Origin: Auricularia sp. M13
Lineage: Eukaryota; Basidiomycota; Agaricomycetes; Auriculariales; Auriculariaceae
Assembly: GCA_037042915.1 (NCBI GenBank)
Contig: CM073193.1
Span: 2,914,001 to 2,978,000, forward strand
DNA length: 64,000 nt
Direction of reading: 5' to 3'
Within the stretch, counting starts at the first letter, position 1. Every line of letters begins with the position of its first letter. The notes under the pieces are model-generated. The model was given only the letters and a program-made list of their open reading frames with translations. It was not told the origin of the DNA and made no database searches. Both the position numbers and the translations under genes were made by a program. Below are positions 1 through 8,764 of this stretch, piece by piece.

Positions 1-165
1 GCACGCAACGCCCAGCGCCCAAGCAAGCACGCACTTCTCCAGGTCGAGCGCAGACGCCTTGCGCTTGTCGTACATCTTGTCGCACAGTCCGCGCGTGATA
101 GTGGCGTCTGCGGCGGCCCTTTCGTCAACGCTGCGTTAGCCAGCGACCTAGCACGGCGCACCCAT
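1..165 (-). CDS. VAC14: VAC14-like PIKfyve/Fab1 complex scaffold, N-terminus only (partial)
   Basis: Only the first residues are inside the window; the gene continues past base 1. Splicing ATGG (162-165) to the exon at 35-107 gives MDATITRGLCDKMYDKRK followed by ASALDLEK. This matches the conserved N-terminus of VAC14, the HEAT-repeat scaffold that holds the Fab1 lipid kinase and Fig4 phosphatase on the vacuole membrane. The intron at 108-161 is 54 nt with a GTGCGC donor and CAG acceptor; another GTGCGT donor follows at 34. The first coding exon is therefore only 4 nt. The family call rests on about 27 residues, so it is good but not certain. AFG1 lies upstream on the same strand. Confidence 0.6.
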
Positions 166-472
166 GGCTGCGACACGTCCCAGTAATACAGCTCAAGAGA
201 AAGAGAGACGTGAGCTACAGAGCCGCGCCGTACGGCCTGAGCGAACGAGCACCAAAGGCGGTCTGCGAAGTGTTGCGGCTGAAGCGACGTCCAGTGGTCG
301 TCTGCTCCCGGCTGCGCGGCGCTAAGCGCGCGCTGACGCGCATGAGCCCTGCCCAACATTCCGTTGTCCGAGGCTACAATTATGGAAAGAAGATATGTAG
401 ATAAAGATACATCGATGTCCTCCTCGGCCTGGCGTGTGGAGGTGTGTATGGGTGTGCAAATGTGCGATGTGG

Positions 473-2316
473 TTAGTGGTGTGTCTTGTACTCCTGCTCC
501 TCCTCCTGCTCATGCGAGTCGCTCGTCAGCTCAGCCCACTCCTTGGTGCCCATCTGCACCAGTCTGGAACATGCGCGGGCAAACGCAAATAGTTCCTCCT
601 CGCCGGAGAAAATGGAAGTGTGCCCGATAATGCTCTCGTTCAATCCCTGCAGATTAATGATTACTAAACCTGCTTCATCTCTAGAGGATATACAACGCAC
701 CAGGTCATCCATTACACTGCGCAGGTGATCAGAGACTCCACCCGATTGTTCAGACTTGTCGTCCGAAAATATTTGGTATATGGGGACCTCCGAACTGGTG
801 AAGAGCTTTGTCCGGCTCTCGTAGCACGCTAGAAGTGACATGAGTGCTCTATTTTCACGGACAGCTCAATCGAGCTCACCATCTATGAAGGTGATGAACC
901 TCCTCGCCATGTCCTTATGATTCAAGCCCATCTTCGGCACCTCCGTCACGAAGATGGTCTTGAACGTCCGCGTCACCTCAAGATAATCCGCGGCACTGAG
1001 CGGCTGCCCGCAAAGCTCCTTGAAGTTGAATCGCGCAACCTGGCTGGTACTTTCGGGCACGATGAGGTTGCGTCCCCATATACGCAGTGGGCGGTTGGTG
1101 ATTGGCGGGTCGTCCGGGTCGCTGGTGAGGGCCTCGAAAATCTTGTCAATCTCGCGCCGGTTGGCCTCGCTCAGAGGGAAGAAGTAGACATGCGACAATG
1201 CGCGCGGGACACGGCGGTAGTCGATGCCTTGACCGAGGTCCACGACGTCGAACCGCGACTTGAGCAGCTCGATGCACGGAATGAAGCTGCCGCGTTGAAT
1301 GCCGTTCTTGTAGAGATCATCTGGATGGCGGCTGGAAGGCGGCGTCAATGCCAATGCAAATATGAGCGACAACAAAGATGTGCGCGCACTTGGAGGTCAT
1401 GACGCATACAACGCCGAATTGCAGCAAGCATTCCATGAGCCGCCGCAGGATCATGGCGTCGACGATGTCTGTGACCTAAGGCCTGCTTAGAAGATGATAA
1501 TGGAGGTGTGATGCTGCTCACCTGGAATTCATCCAGACACAAAACCGTTGCCTCGTTCGCTAAATCGCGCGCGACGAGCAATATCGGGTCTTCGATGCCC
1601 GTTTCGCCTTCCTGCACCTTGAGCGCATGCACGCGCTTATGCACGTCGATCATGAACGCGTGGAAGTGCACGCGTCGTTTGCGGCGGATGTTGTGGGGCA
1701 GGGTGTTGAAGAACAGGTCCATGAGCATCGACTTGCCGGTGCCGACGTCGCCGTAGAGGTAGAGCCCGCGCGGCATGTCCTCCTCTGGGACGGCCACGGT
1801 CCTGTTGCCGTTCGGGTGCAGTAGACGGTAGAACTGGCGCAGCAACGATGTCAGCGGGCGCTAGCAGATGGGGCAAGCTCGACGCACAAATGAATGGTGG
1901 GTCTCTATGGGCGGTATCTCCGGCGGGTTGTACGACTGTAGACGGGTATGCAGCGCCTGCAGCCTGTCGATAATCTGCATCTGGTGCGAGTCCTCGCGCA
2001 GCGTGCCGTGCACGACGAGGTTGTGGTAGCGCGCCTTGGGCGTGTCTTGCTCTGCCCGATGAGCTCCAGCCTGCGCTCGCCGGGCTCCCGACGGCTCACC
2101 ATCGTATTTGTGCTGTTCCTGTGCATGTTGGTGGTGCTCGTGGCCGGCTTGGACGAGGTCCGAGTGTTGTTGTTGCTGCTGTCCGGAGAGAGCGGCCGTG
2201 TTGGACGAGCGTCGTATTAATATGGCTGTTGGCGGTGTCCGCGGGGCGCTGGGCCTGGGAGTGTGGGCGGACAGCAACCGTCTGGACGCGAGCGCCCTCC
2301 GCCGGGCAGCGAGCAT
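473..2316 (-). CDS. AFG1: AFG1/LACE1-family mitochondrial ATPase
   Basis: AAA-like P-loop ATPase of the mitochondrial inner membrane, linked in yeast and mammals to quality control of respiratory-chain subunits. There are six exons. The N-terminus (MLAARRRALASRRLL) is a basic presequence. The Walker A motif is GDVGTGKS, followed by the family signature KRRVHFHAFMIDVHKR. Walker B is LCLDEFQV, which reads across an intron into TDIVDAMILRRL. The next exon carries MTSNRHPDDLYKNGIQR, and the C-terminus has FTSSEVPIYQIFSDD and GEEELFAFARACSRL. The start at 2316 was chosen because the targeting-like sequence begins there; an in-frame ATG at 2418 is less likely. The first intron (1834-1887) is 54 nt. 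It diverges from UreF with 114 bp between ATGs. Confidence 0.95.
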
Positions 2317-2430
2317 GGTGGTGAGCTGGGAGAGACTGAGAACGGTGACGCTCGCGATCTGCTGCCATGTGTTTTGTACTGCCACGGAACGGCTCTCCCC
2401 CTTTCCCCAATTGGCCACTATCCTGTGCTC

Positions 2431-3222
2431 ATGGACGACGAGCAGATACTACTGCTCGTTCTCGCAGACGGGAACCTGCCTACAGGCGCCTTCGTGGCCT
2501 CCTCGGGTCTGGAGTCCTTCATTGCCCATGGGTTCCACGATCGTAATACTGGCTCGGTGGACTACATACGCGACAGTCTTGCGTCTTATGCCGCCAGCGC
2601 GCTTGCATTCGTACAACAGGTCCATGTTCTGGTCTCGAGATTCCTGGCGCAAGCAGACGCGTCCTCAGTGGCTGCAACGATCGAAGAGCTCTCCGGGATC
2701 GATGAGCTCTACCACACAACCTGTCTCAACACCGTCACACGCCGTGCGTCCACAGCGCAGGGCGTGGCCCTGCTCACACTGTACACCAGAGGGCTTTCTG
2801 CACCCGGAGACACGTCACTGCGCGCGTCCTTGGTCGACGAGCTCAAGCTGCTCGTCCGCAAAGGCAGCGTCCACGGACATCTCCCCATATGCTGGGCAGT
2901 CCTCACAGCGTGCCTGGGACTCTCGCTCGATCGTTCCCTGTACCTGCATCTCTTCTTGCATGCTCGCGGCCTCCTCTCGGCGGCCATCCGACTCAATACA
3001 ATCGGGCCGTACGCCGCCCAGCAGCTCCTGTTGCACTCCGTCCGCCCGCTCATCGACGCCGAGGTGGAAAAGCATCGCATTCGCATGAGCCAAGCGCCCG
3101 AGAACGCCGCAGCCACAGCAGAGGAGGCGATCGTTGCAACGAATCCCGCATGCACCTGGCCGCTGGGCGAGATCCTCGCCGCGCGACACGACCTGCAGCA
3201 TTCCCGTATATTCAACAGCTGA
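2431..3222 (+). CDS. Urease accessory protein UreF
   Basis: Single-exon, 263-residue UreF family protein. With UreD and UreG it delivers nickel to the urease apoenzyme in the cytosol, so it implies that the fungus makes an active urease. The diagnostic N-terminus is LLVLADGNLPTGAFVASSG followed by LESFIAHGF. The body is all-helical, as expected, with a C-terminal helix before the stop. The start at 2431 (MDDEQILLL) places the conserved block at residue 5. The longer open frame upstream runs into the 114-bp divergent promoter shared with AFG1 and looks non-coding. Its 3' end converges with eIF3f, only 79 bp away. The lack of introns is unusual among its neighbours. Confidence 0.93.
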   Translation: MDDEQILLLVLADGNLPTGAFVASSGLESFIAHGFHDRNTGSVDYIRDSLASYAASALAFVQQVHVLVSRFLAQADASSVAATIEELSGIDELYHTTCLNTVTRRASTAQGVALLTLYTRGLSAPGDTSLRASLVDELKLLVRKGSVHGHLPICWAVLTACLGLSLDRSLYLHLFLHARGLLSAAIRLNTIGPYAAQQLLLHSVRPLIDAEVEKHRIRMSQAPENAAATAEEAIVATNPACTWPLGEILAARHDLQHSRIFNS

Positions 3223-3301
3223 CGCCCGAGAACGCGCACTGTACAGAACAAATTTTTTAAGGCCCAAATGCGCACGTCCGCACGCCAGGCGTAACTGTAT
3301 A

Positions 3302-4465
3302 CTAGGTAAGTAATATCAGACGCGACGACACCTCGACCTGCGCGCGAACGAGGTTGCCCAGATACGACAGCATCAACGTGTCCTGCGCATTCCATATCAG
3401 CATAGGAAATTGCGGTTGTGGAAAAGGAAGACATGCCTGGAGATGCGAGTTGAAGAGCTGCTCCAGGCGGCCCTTGTCGAGCGCAGGCGTCGCGGCGCTC
3501 AGCGTGTCCATCAGGTACCTCCCGACGGCGACGTTGCCCTCCGTCTCTCCGGCGAGCACGCTCCGGACGTACGCCAGCACGCGGTCGAGCATGTCCACAA
3601 CGTCCCGCAGCGACTTCTCGAGCACCTCGAGATCTTGTTGCGGCGACGTAATGTGGTTTGGCGCTTTTGCTGCTCCTGCGAGCAGGTCCACTGCGACAAC
3701 GTTTAGCGAGCACCGGCGCACAAGTGAAATGGGACGCACAGCCCGCACGCTCCGAGTCGTGATACCGCAGCTCGCATGGGACGGGGACGAAGACGCAGTT
3801 TTCGAGCTTGGGGAATACGCCGACAGGTGCACTGTAGGATGTACGATGAACAATAGTATGTCTGGGACAAGCACGCATGCGCGAACCTTATGTATGTCTT
3901 CACGCCGGGCGTGTCGTCTTGCGTGCCAGTTGTCATAGTCAGATGGACCGCCTGGTGCGGCGCCGTCTGCTGGGTGTAAAAGTTGTGGATGAGGGCCGAG
4001 GTGGTGTTGAGCTTGGAGCCTGTCGAGTACCTGTAACAGAGATCACAATTCAGCTACATGTCCTGTCACAACAAATTATGCCGCGCACCAGCCGACAACA
4101 ACCTCCTTGGGCGCGACCTTCTGGTGCATGTCGAACATGGCGGCGTGGTAGTCCATGTCCACGGCGACGACTTCGCCGGCCTCGCCGTGCGGGACGGGGA
4201 ACGCGCTCCGTATTTCGACCTCGCGCTCCGTGCGCGTGCCGAGCAGCGTGCCAATCACGCTCTCCTGGTTGCCCGCGCGCCGCAGGAAGTGGTCGAGAAT
4301 GCTGAACAGCGCAGCTGGGTGCACGGTCACCACTGTCGGTGCGCGGCTGAGCACAAATTAGTACATAGGAAATAGCGGCAATGAGACGAGAGCACACCTG
4401 CCCGTGGACTGGGCGCTGGACGATGACTGCAGGTAGATGGCGGATGAGGTGGTCCCTATCGCCAT
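3302..4465 (-). CDS. Translation initiation factor eIF3 subunit F
   Basis: MPN-domain subunit of the eIF3 complex that assembles 43S and 48S initiation complexes. Five exons read MAIGTTSSAIYLQ, then VTVHPAALFSILDHFLRR and ESVIGTLLGTRTEREVEI (MPN core), VVGWYSTGSKLN, and HLTMTTGTQDDTPGVKTYI. The JAMM metal ligands are not complete, as usual for eIF3f. The C-terminus holds the conserved LMLSYLGNLVRAQVEVSSRL. Introns are 45-60 nt with GTGCGY or GTTCGC donors. The start at 4465 gives a short low-complexity lead before the MPN domain. Converges with UreF. The family is highly conserved and I am confident. Confidence 0.94.
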
Positions 4466-5558
4466 CGCGGAATGTGAGCGTCGAGCAAAAACTTGGAAGC
4501 GCGACTTGCCGAGACAGCGCTCTCCTCTTGCCCCGTCCGCCATGCCCTCCGAAGAGACAAACGTGCGAGCTCGCGACGCTCTCCAGCGCGCCTTCCTGAC
4601 TGTACACTATAGGAACGCATAATGAAGCTCGTCGAGCTGGGACGGGTCAGCCTCCATCCAGCTTTTGGCCACTTGCTGTTTTCACTAAGCTCTGCGACAT
4701 AGACTGTCTTGCATTATGGCTGGATCCCACTCATCATCTACGTCGGCTACACGCGTAGCAACCCTCAACCATCGCTCATCAAGTACGTTTAGCGACTGCC
4801 CGCACTAGAATGGGCTCCGCATCCTGACGTCCTCAGACTCATTAGCCCACTCGCATGACGCGTCCCACATAGACTCGAGGCGTCGTCGGTGAGTGTGAAT
4901 ACTTCGACTTTCGACCCCCTTCGCCCCTTTGCATGATTAAATTCCGTGGTATTTTCTTTTCCTAGCCGCCGGGGGCGTGTAACCGCCGCGAGCTGGTTTA
5001 TCCTTTCGTGCGCCATGACGACTATGTCCTATAAGGCCAGACATGAACCTTTCGTTCTTTCAGTTATTATCGCGATGCCTCTTTCTGTTCAATTAGCTGA
5101 CGGCCTTTCACAGGTCTCGCTCGGCTCATCCCCACCTCATATCTCGACTGTAAAGTTACAAAAATGCACACAACCTCTGCTATAAATGCTGTGAAACCCG
5201 ACCCATGTGTGCCAGCCTTGCTCACTCGCCCCGATTCAGGATGTATGCCTGCCTCCAATTTGATTTAGGACCGCTTAACTTCCTGGCCTGTAATTCAGTC
5301 GCTCGTCGCCTAATTCGCAAAACTGAATATCTTGGAGCCCAAATTTCAGAAATTTCAAGCTCGCAGTCATACTCAGGCTTCTTGATCACACAGTGGAAAG
5401 ATCTGAGAAGAGGTGGGTATGATATGATGAAACAATGTCTGCTATCGATACATGGCGAGGCAAGAGAAATGTCCAAGAGTCCCAATGAGATCGTGACGAC
5501 ATGAATGCCGAGTAGGCGACGCGACCTGCGCGTTCGGCGTCGAGTTCGACGCGGAGTG
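4466..5558. other. Intergenic, 1.1 kb, no supported gene
   Basis: Upstream of eIF3f and downstream of the small unknown gene. Open frames on both strands are short, lack splice-consistent extensions and resemble no family I know. Probably the eIF3f promoter plus the 3' UTR of the next gene. Confidence 0.5.
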
Positions 5559-5970
5559 CTATCCGCGGGTGCCGTTGTGGCTGAAAAGCAGCTCATGCAC
5601 GTCGATGTGCAAGCGTAGGGCACCGCGAGAGGAAGCGAGGGTGTGCGACCAAGGCAAGGGCGGTTGGAGCTATGTAGATTCAGCGCGAGCATTGGATGAC
5701 TTCGCGGGACACCATAATGCCGAGTTGAGTGGACGTGGTCGTGGCCTTGCGCGAGGACGCGGACGACGTGGACGAGGCAGAAGAGATCCTGCTCAGCAGG
5801 GAAGTCTTGCTCGTGCGCTGCTGGGCATGCTGGCCGGAGACCTGAGCGCGGCTCGGGGTCTGGCGGATGCTGAACAGCTCGGAGTAGAGTGCGTGTTGCT
5901 CGCGGGCAGAATGCGAGTGCGCCGGCGCGAAGAGCGAGAGCGCGGAGGGCGAGCCGGTCGAGCAGAACAT
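5559..5970 (-). CDS. Small Ser-rich protein of unknown function
   Basis: I do not recognise this protein. Two exons (5713-5970 and 5559-5669) joined across a 43-nt intron (GTGTCC donor, TAG acceptor) keep frame and give 122 residues. The first exon codes MFCSTGSPSALSLFAPAHSH and a serine/threonine-rich stretch containing SRISSASSTSSASSRKATTT, likely disordered. The second codes a more ordered ALRLHIDVHELLFSHNGTRG tail. A TATAAA box lies at 6061-6066 on the same strand, about 91 bp before the ATG, with a plausible leader between. No signal peptide or membrane segment is visible. The TATA box, phased intron and codon use support a real gene, but a chance ORF is not excluded. Confidence 0.5.
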
Positions 5971-6577
5971 GGTCAATGAGAGCGAGTAATGGGTAAGAGC
6001 TGCTTGAGGCTGTCTGTAGGGCTGCTGATGATGTCCATTCTCGCGCTCGCCCTGGCCATCTTTATACGCCTCGAGCAGCGACGAGCTCGCCCGCCTCAAT
6101 CACTCAGTCTACCGGAAGGACGTGTCCACAGATGCAAGCAAAGGTAGACCATTGCCGATAGGAAGAGTTTGAGCGGATAGGAAGACCCATTTTCCTACCT
6201 ATAGCAGAGACAAAAGGCGATCATGGACAAAAGACTCCCGGGATATGCCGAATAATCCGGAACAACTTTACACCAATTCAAGTCGCTCTCGCCGCTCTCC
6301 TTGGCTGTGAAAGGCAGCGACATCAAGGAATCTCTAAGTTTTATACTCCCTGTGACTTGGAATTACAGTGGAACAGGAGATGGAGTCCAGTACATAGTCG
6401 ATCCATCATCAGACTTGCAGTAAACGCTCACTGAACGAGCAAAGTTTAGGGCAGCAAAATTTGCACGTGATTACCAAGCTTCAAATTTGGATAGACTCAA
6501 GTGAGTAAATGAATATAGGTTAGATCAATAGTTCTGAGTGCAACCGGAACAGAAGAAAGAAACAGAGGAACAAAATG
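5971..6577. other. Intergenic with TATA box of the small unknown gene
   Basis: Contains the minus-strand TATAAA at 6061-6066. The remainder is lower in GC than the flanking genes and has no coding signal that I can see. Confidence 0.5.
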
Positions 6578-6661
6578 TGGACACTGTGAGGATTGAACTC
6601 ACGACCTCATGCAATCACATTTAGATGCGAAGCAAGCGCGCTACCACTGTGCCAAGTGCCC
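6578..6661 (-). tRNA. tRNA-Ala (anticodon CGC) with a 12-nt intron
   Basis: Read on the minus strand, the acceptor stem is GGGCACT / AGTGTCC with discriminator A. The third pair is G3-U70, the classic alanine identity element. The D arm has GCAC/GCGC with loop AGTGGTA (one A-C mismatch). The anticodon arm is CTTGC-TTCGCA, then a 12-nt insert, then T-GCATG (one T-T mismatch). The T arm is GTGAG-TTCAATC-CTCAC. The insert TCTAAATGTGAT lies just 3' of anticodon position 37, the canonical site for nuclear tRNA introns. A run of four T residues follows within a few bases, as for a Pol III terminator. The two mismatches leave a small chance of a pseudogene. Confidence 0.82.
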
Positions 6662-7005
6662 GTTGACAAGATTTTCACACCATGTATTATCATCTTAAAA
6701 TACTACTTTAGCACTATGCCGCATGATTTGAATGGATGAGCGGCAGTGCATATCAGCGCCTGAGCTGACCATCACAAGGTCTCAGACTCTCAGAGGGCAC
6801 CAATGACATGTCCTTGGCAGCGTGGGACTCGGACAGCTTCATCTGGGAGTGTTTGTGTTCGGTCAGCAAGCGCGCTCGAGGAAAGTCGAGGATAATTCTG
6901 CTGACCCGATAGCTCCCGGGACGCCGGTAATCGCGTGCGCATAAATCCGGCACACTGCCGAGGACCTTGCCCTCCACTTTCACGGTACAGTCTCGAGCGC
7001 GCGCT
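6662..7005. other. Intergenic, RIB1 upstream region
   Basis: 344 bp between the tRNA and RIB1. A minus-strand open frame here has no upstream or downstream coding partner. Most likely the RIB1 promoter and leader. Confidence 0.5.
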
Positions 7006-8547
7006 ATGCCCTCGGTCATCGTCCCTCAGCGGCAGCACCAGCACTCGCTTGGGTGCTGCCCGCAACACCAGCAGCCATCCGACGCAGACCTGAAGCTGCT
7101 TGAGGCGCTCTCAGCGCCCGTCATGCGTTTCGACTCGAACCGGTACAAGCGTCGAGATGCGCCTATGGACCCGTTGCTCTTTGCTGCAGCTACCATGTCT
7201 GGCCCGCACATCACTCGCCACCACTACCACCACGGTTTCGCACCGGAGGAGGCAGAGCTCTGGATGGAGGAGGCTCGCCAGCAGCAGCAGGCGCCGGTCC
7301 CCGAGCTCCCCAGCAAGCCGCGGTACACCAGCAAGCAGGCGCCACGGCGCGAGCGACTGGGCTCTGCACTCACCGCTCGCGATCTCAACAAGGAGAACGA
7401 GGACGAGTCCACGATTCCGAGTCCAGTGTCAGCGGCTCTCCGGACAGCTACTGCGACCGCGCCACCCCCACCGGCAAAGCGGCGCAACTCGGTACTGCAA
7501 GCGGCGACGCACGCAGCGTCAACGTCTGCGCAACAGCAAAAGTCTCCGTACCTACTTGCCCCGGAGAAGCCCATCGCTCTGCCCACGGCATCTGGTGTCG
7601 AAGTCCAATGTCTCGTTCGCACCCGCATACCGACTGCGCACGGCGAGGTACTGCTCCACCTCTACCGGAATAACCGCGACAATAAAGAACATATGGCCAT
7701 CGTCGTCGACCCGGCCCAGCTACGTCCGCTTGACGAGCAGGACGAAATGCCGCCTTTGCTCGCCCCACCCATCCGTAGCCAATCCCTTGATGCGCGGTGG
7801 AGCGACTCTGAGACTGACATGGATCGCATTGTCCGCGGCGCATATGTCGGCCGCCTCTCCGCGTCAGCCGCGGCAAGTTCTGCAGCTGCACCTGATTTCC
7901 GGCAGCAGCGTTCCCCCGCTTCCATCGCCGGTGTCGACCTCCCGCCACCCCTCGTCCGCATACACTCCGAGTGTTTCACCGGCGAGACTGTTGGCAGCAT
8001 GCGCTGCGACTGTGGCGAGCAGCTTGACGAGGCTGTCAGACGTATCATGCAACCTGTCACCGTCCAGACGCCCAGCGGACCTGTGCAGATGCCTGGACGA
8101 GGCGTGGTACTCTATTTGCGCCAGGAGGGACGGGGCATCGGCCTGCTCAGCAAGTTGCGCGCCTACAACCTTCAAGACCTCGGGCACGATACAGTGGCCG
8201 CTAACCTGATGCTTGGTCACGGCGCAGACGAACGCAAATACGAGCTTGCTGCGGCGATGCTGCGCGACCTGGGTCTGGCCGAGGGTGTCAAGTTGCTCAC
8301 CAACAATCCTGACAAGATTGCGGCGCTTGCCTGCGAAGGGATCAACGTGGTCGAGCGGGTCGAGATGGTGCCCAAAGCATGGCGATGCGACCAAGGGGAC
8401 CAGCCATTGGTCACGCTGCGCGCCGATGGACCTCGCCTCGGCGCCCACACGCCACGAGGAGAGGATTTAGAGCGTTACCTCAAAACGAAGATTACTCGGA
8501 TGGGTCACCTTCTCGATTTACCAAGTGCATCGCCTACGAACTGTTAG
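7006..8547 (+). CDS. RIB1: GTP cyclohydrolase II (riboflavin biosynthesis)
   Basis: First enzyme of riboflavin synthesis: opens the imidazole ring of GTP, releasing formate and pyrophosphate. Single exon, 513 residues. The zinc site is the CFTGETVGSMRCDC segment with three Cys. The catalytic region follows as GVVLYLRQEGRGIGLLSKL, then YNLQDLGHDTVAANLMLGH, and LLTNNPDKIAALACEGINV. The protein is longer than the bacterial enzyme. About 200 disordered N-terminal residues are rich in Gln, Pro and Ala, and a linker of about 80 residues sits between the first beta segment (VRTRIPTAHGEVLLHLYR) and the zinc site. The start at 7006 was preferred because the open frame upstream begins with a non-ATG codon. 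Followed head to tail by the PP2C gene. Confidence 0.95.
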   Translation: MPSVIVPQRQHQHSLGCCPQHQQPSDADLKLLEALSAPVMRFDSNRYKRRDAPMDPLLFAAATMSGPHITRHHYHHGFAPEEAELWMEEARQQQQAPVPELPSKPRYTSKQAPRRERLGSALTARDLNKENEDESTIPSPVSAALRTATATAPPPPAKRRNSVLQAATHAASTSAQQQKSPYLLAPEKPIALPTASGVEVQCLVRTRIPTAHGEVLLHLYRNNRDNKEHMAIVVDPAQLRPLDEQDEMPPLLAPPIRSQSLDARWSDSETDMDRIVRGAYVGRLSASAAASSAAAPDFRQQRSPASIAGVDLPPPLVRIHSECFTGETVGSMRCDCGEQLDEAVRRIMQPVTVQTPSGPVQMPGRGVVLYLRQEGRGIGLLSKLRAYNLQDLGHDTVAANLMLGHGADERKYELAAAMLRDLGLAEGVKLLTNNPDKIAALACEGINVVERVEMVPKAWRCDQGDQPLVTLRADGPRLGAHTPRGEDLERYLKTKITRMGHLLDLPSASPTNC

Positions 8548-8764
8548 CATTTCGTTTTCAAAGCTCTGCTTTGTCGCGCACTGGCTTCGGCCAATGGAGG
8601 TTAGCTAACTTTATTCATCTATGGGTGTATCTTCATCAAATAGACACGCACAACTTGTTGTACCAGTTACTGTCCGGTTTTCTCACTATCAGGAAACCTT
8701 TGACTGGAAGCCGGTTGGATTGTTGGAGTTTGAACGCGTCTGCCCGAACCTCCTCCTGCGCTTC

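Noticed and set aside
1834-1887. A 27-nt intron in AFG1 ending at the first TAG
   Set aside because: The same donor with a later CAG acceptor gives a normal 54-nt intron with a good branch point and keeps the frame, so an ultra-short intron is not needed.
8621-8764. An upstream ATG for PP2C
   Set aside because: The added residues do not look like a targeting signal, whereas MLTALGRYRRPL at 8765 does.
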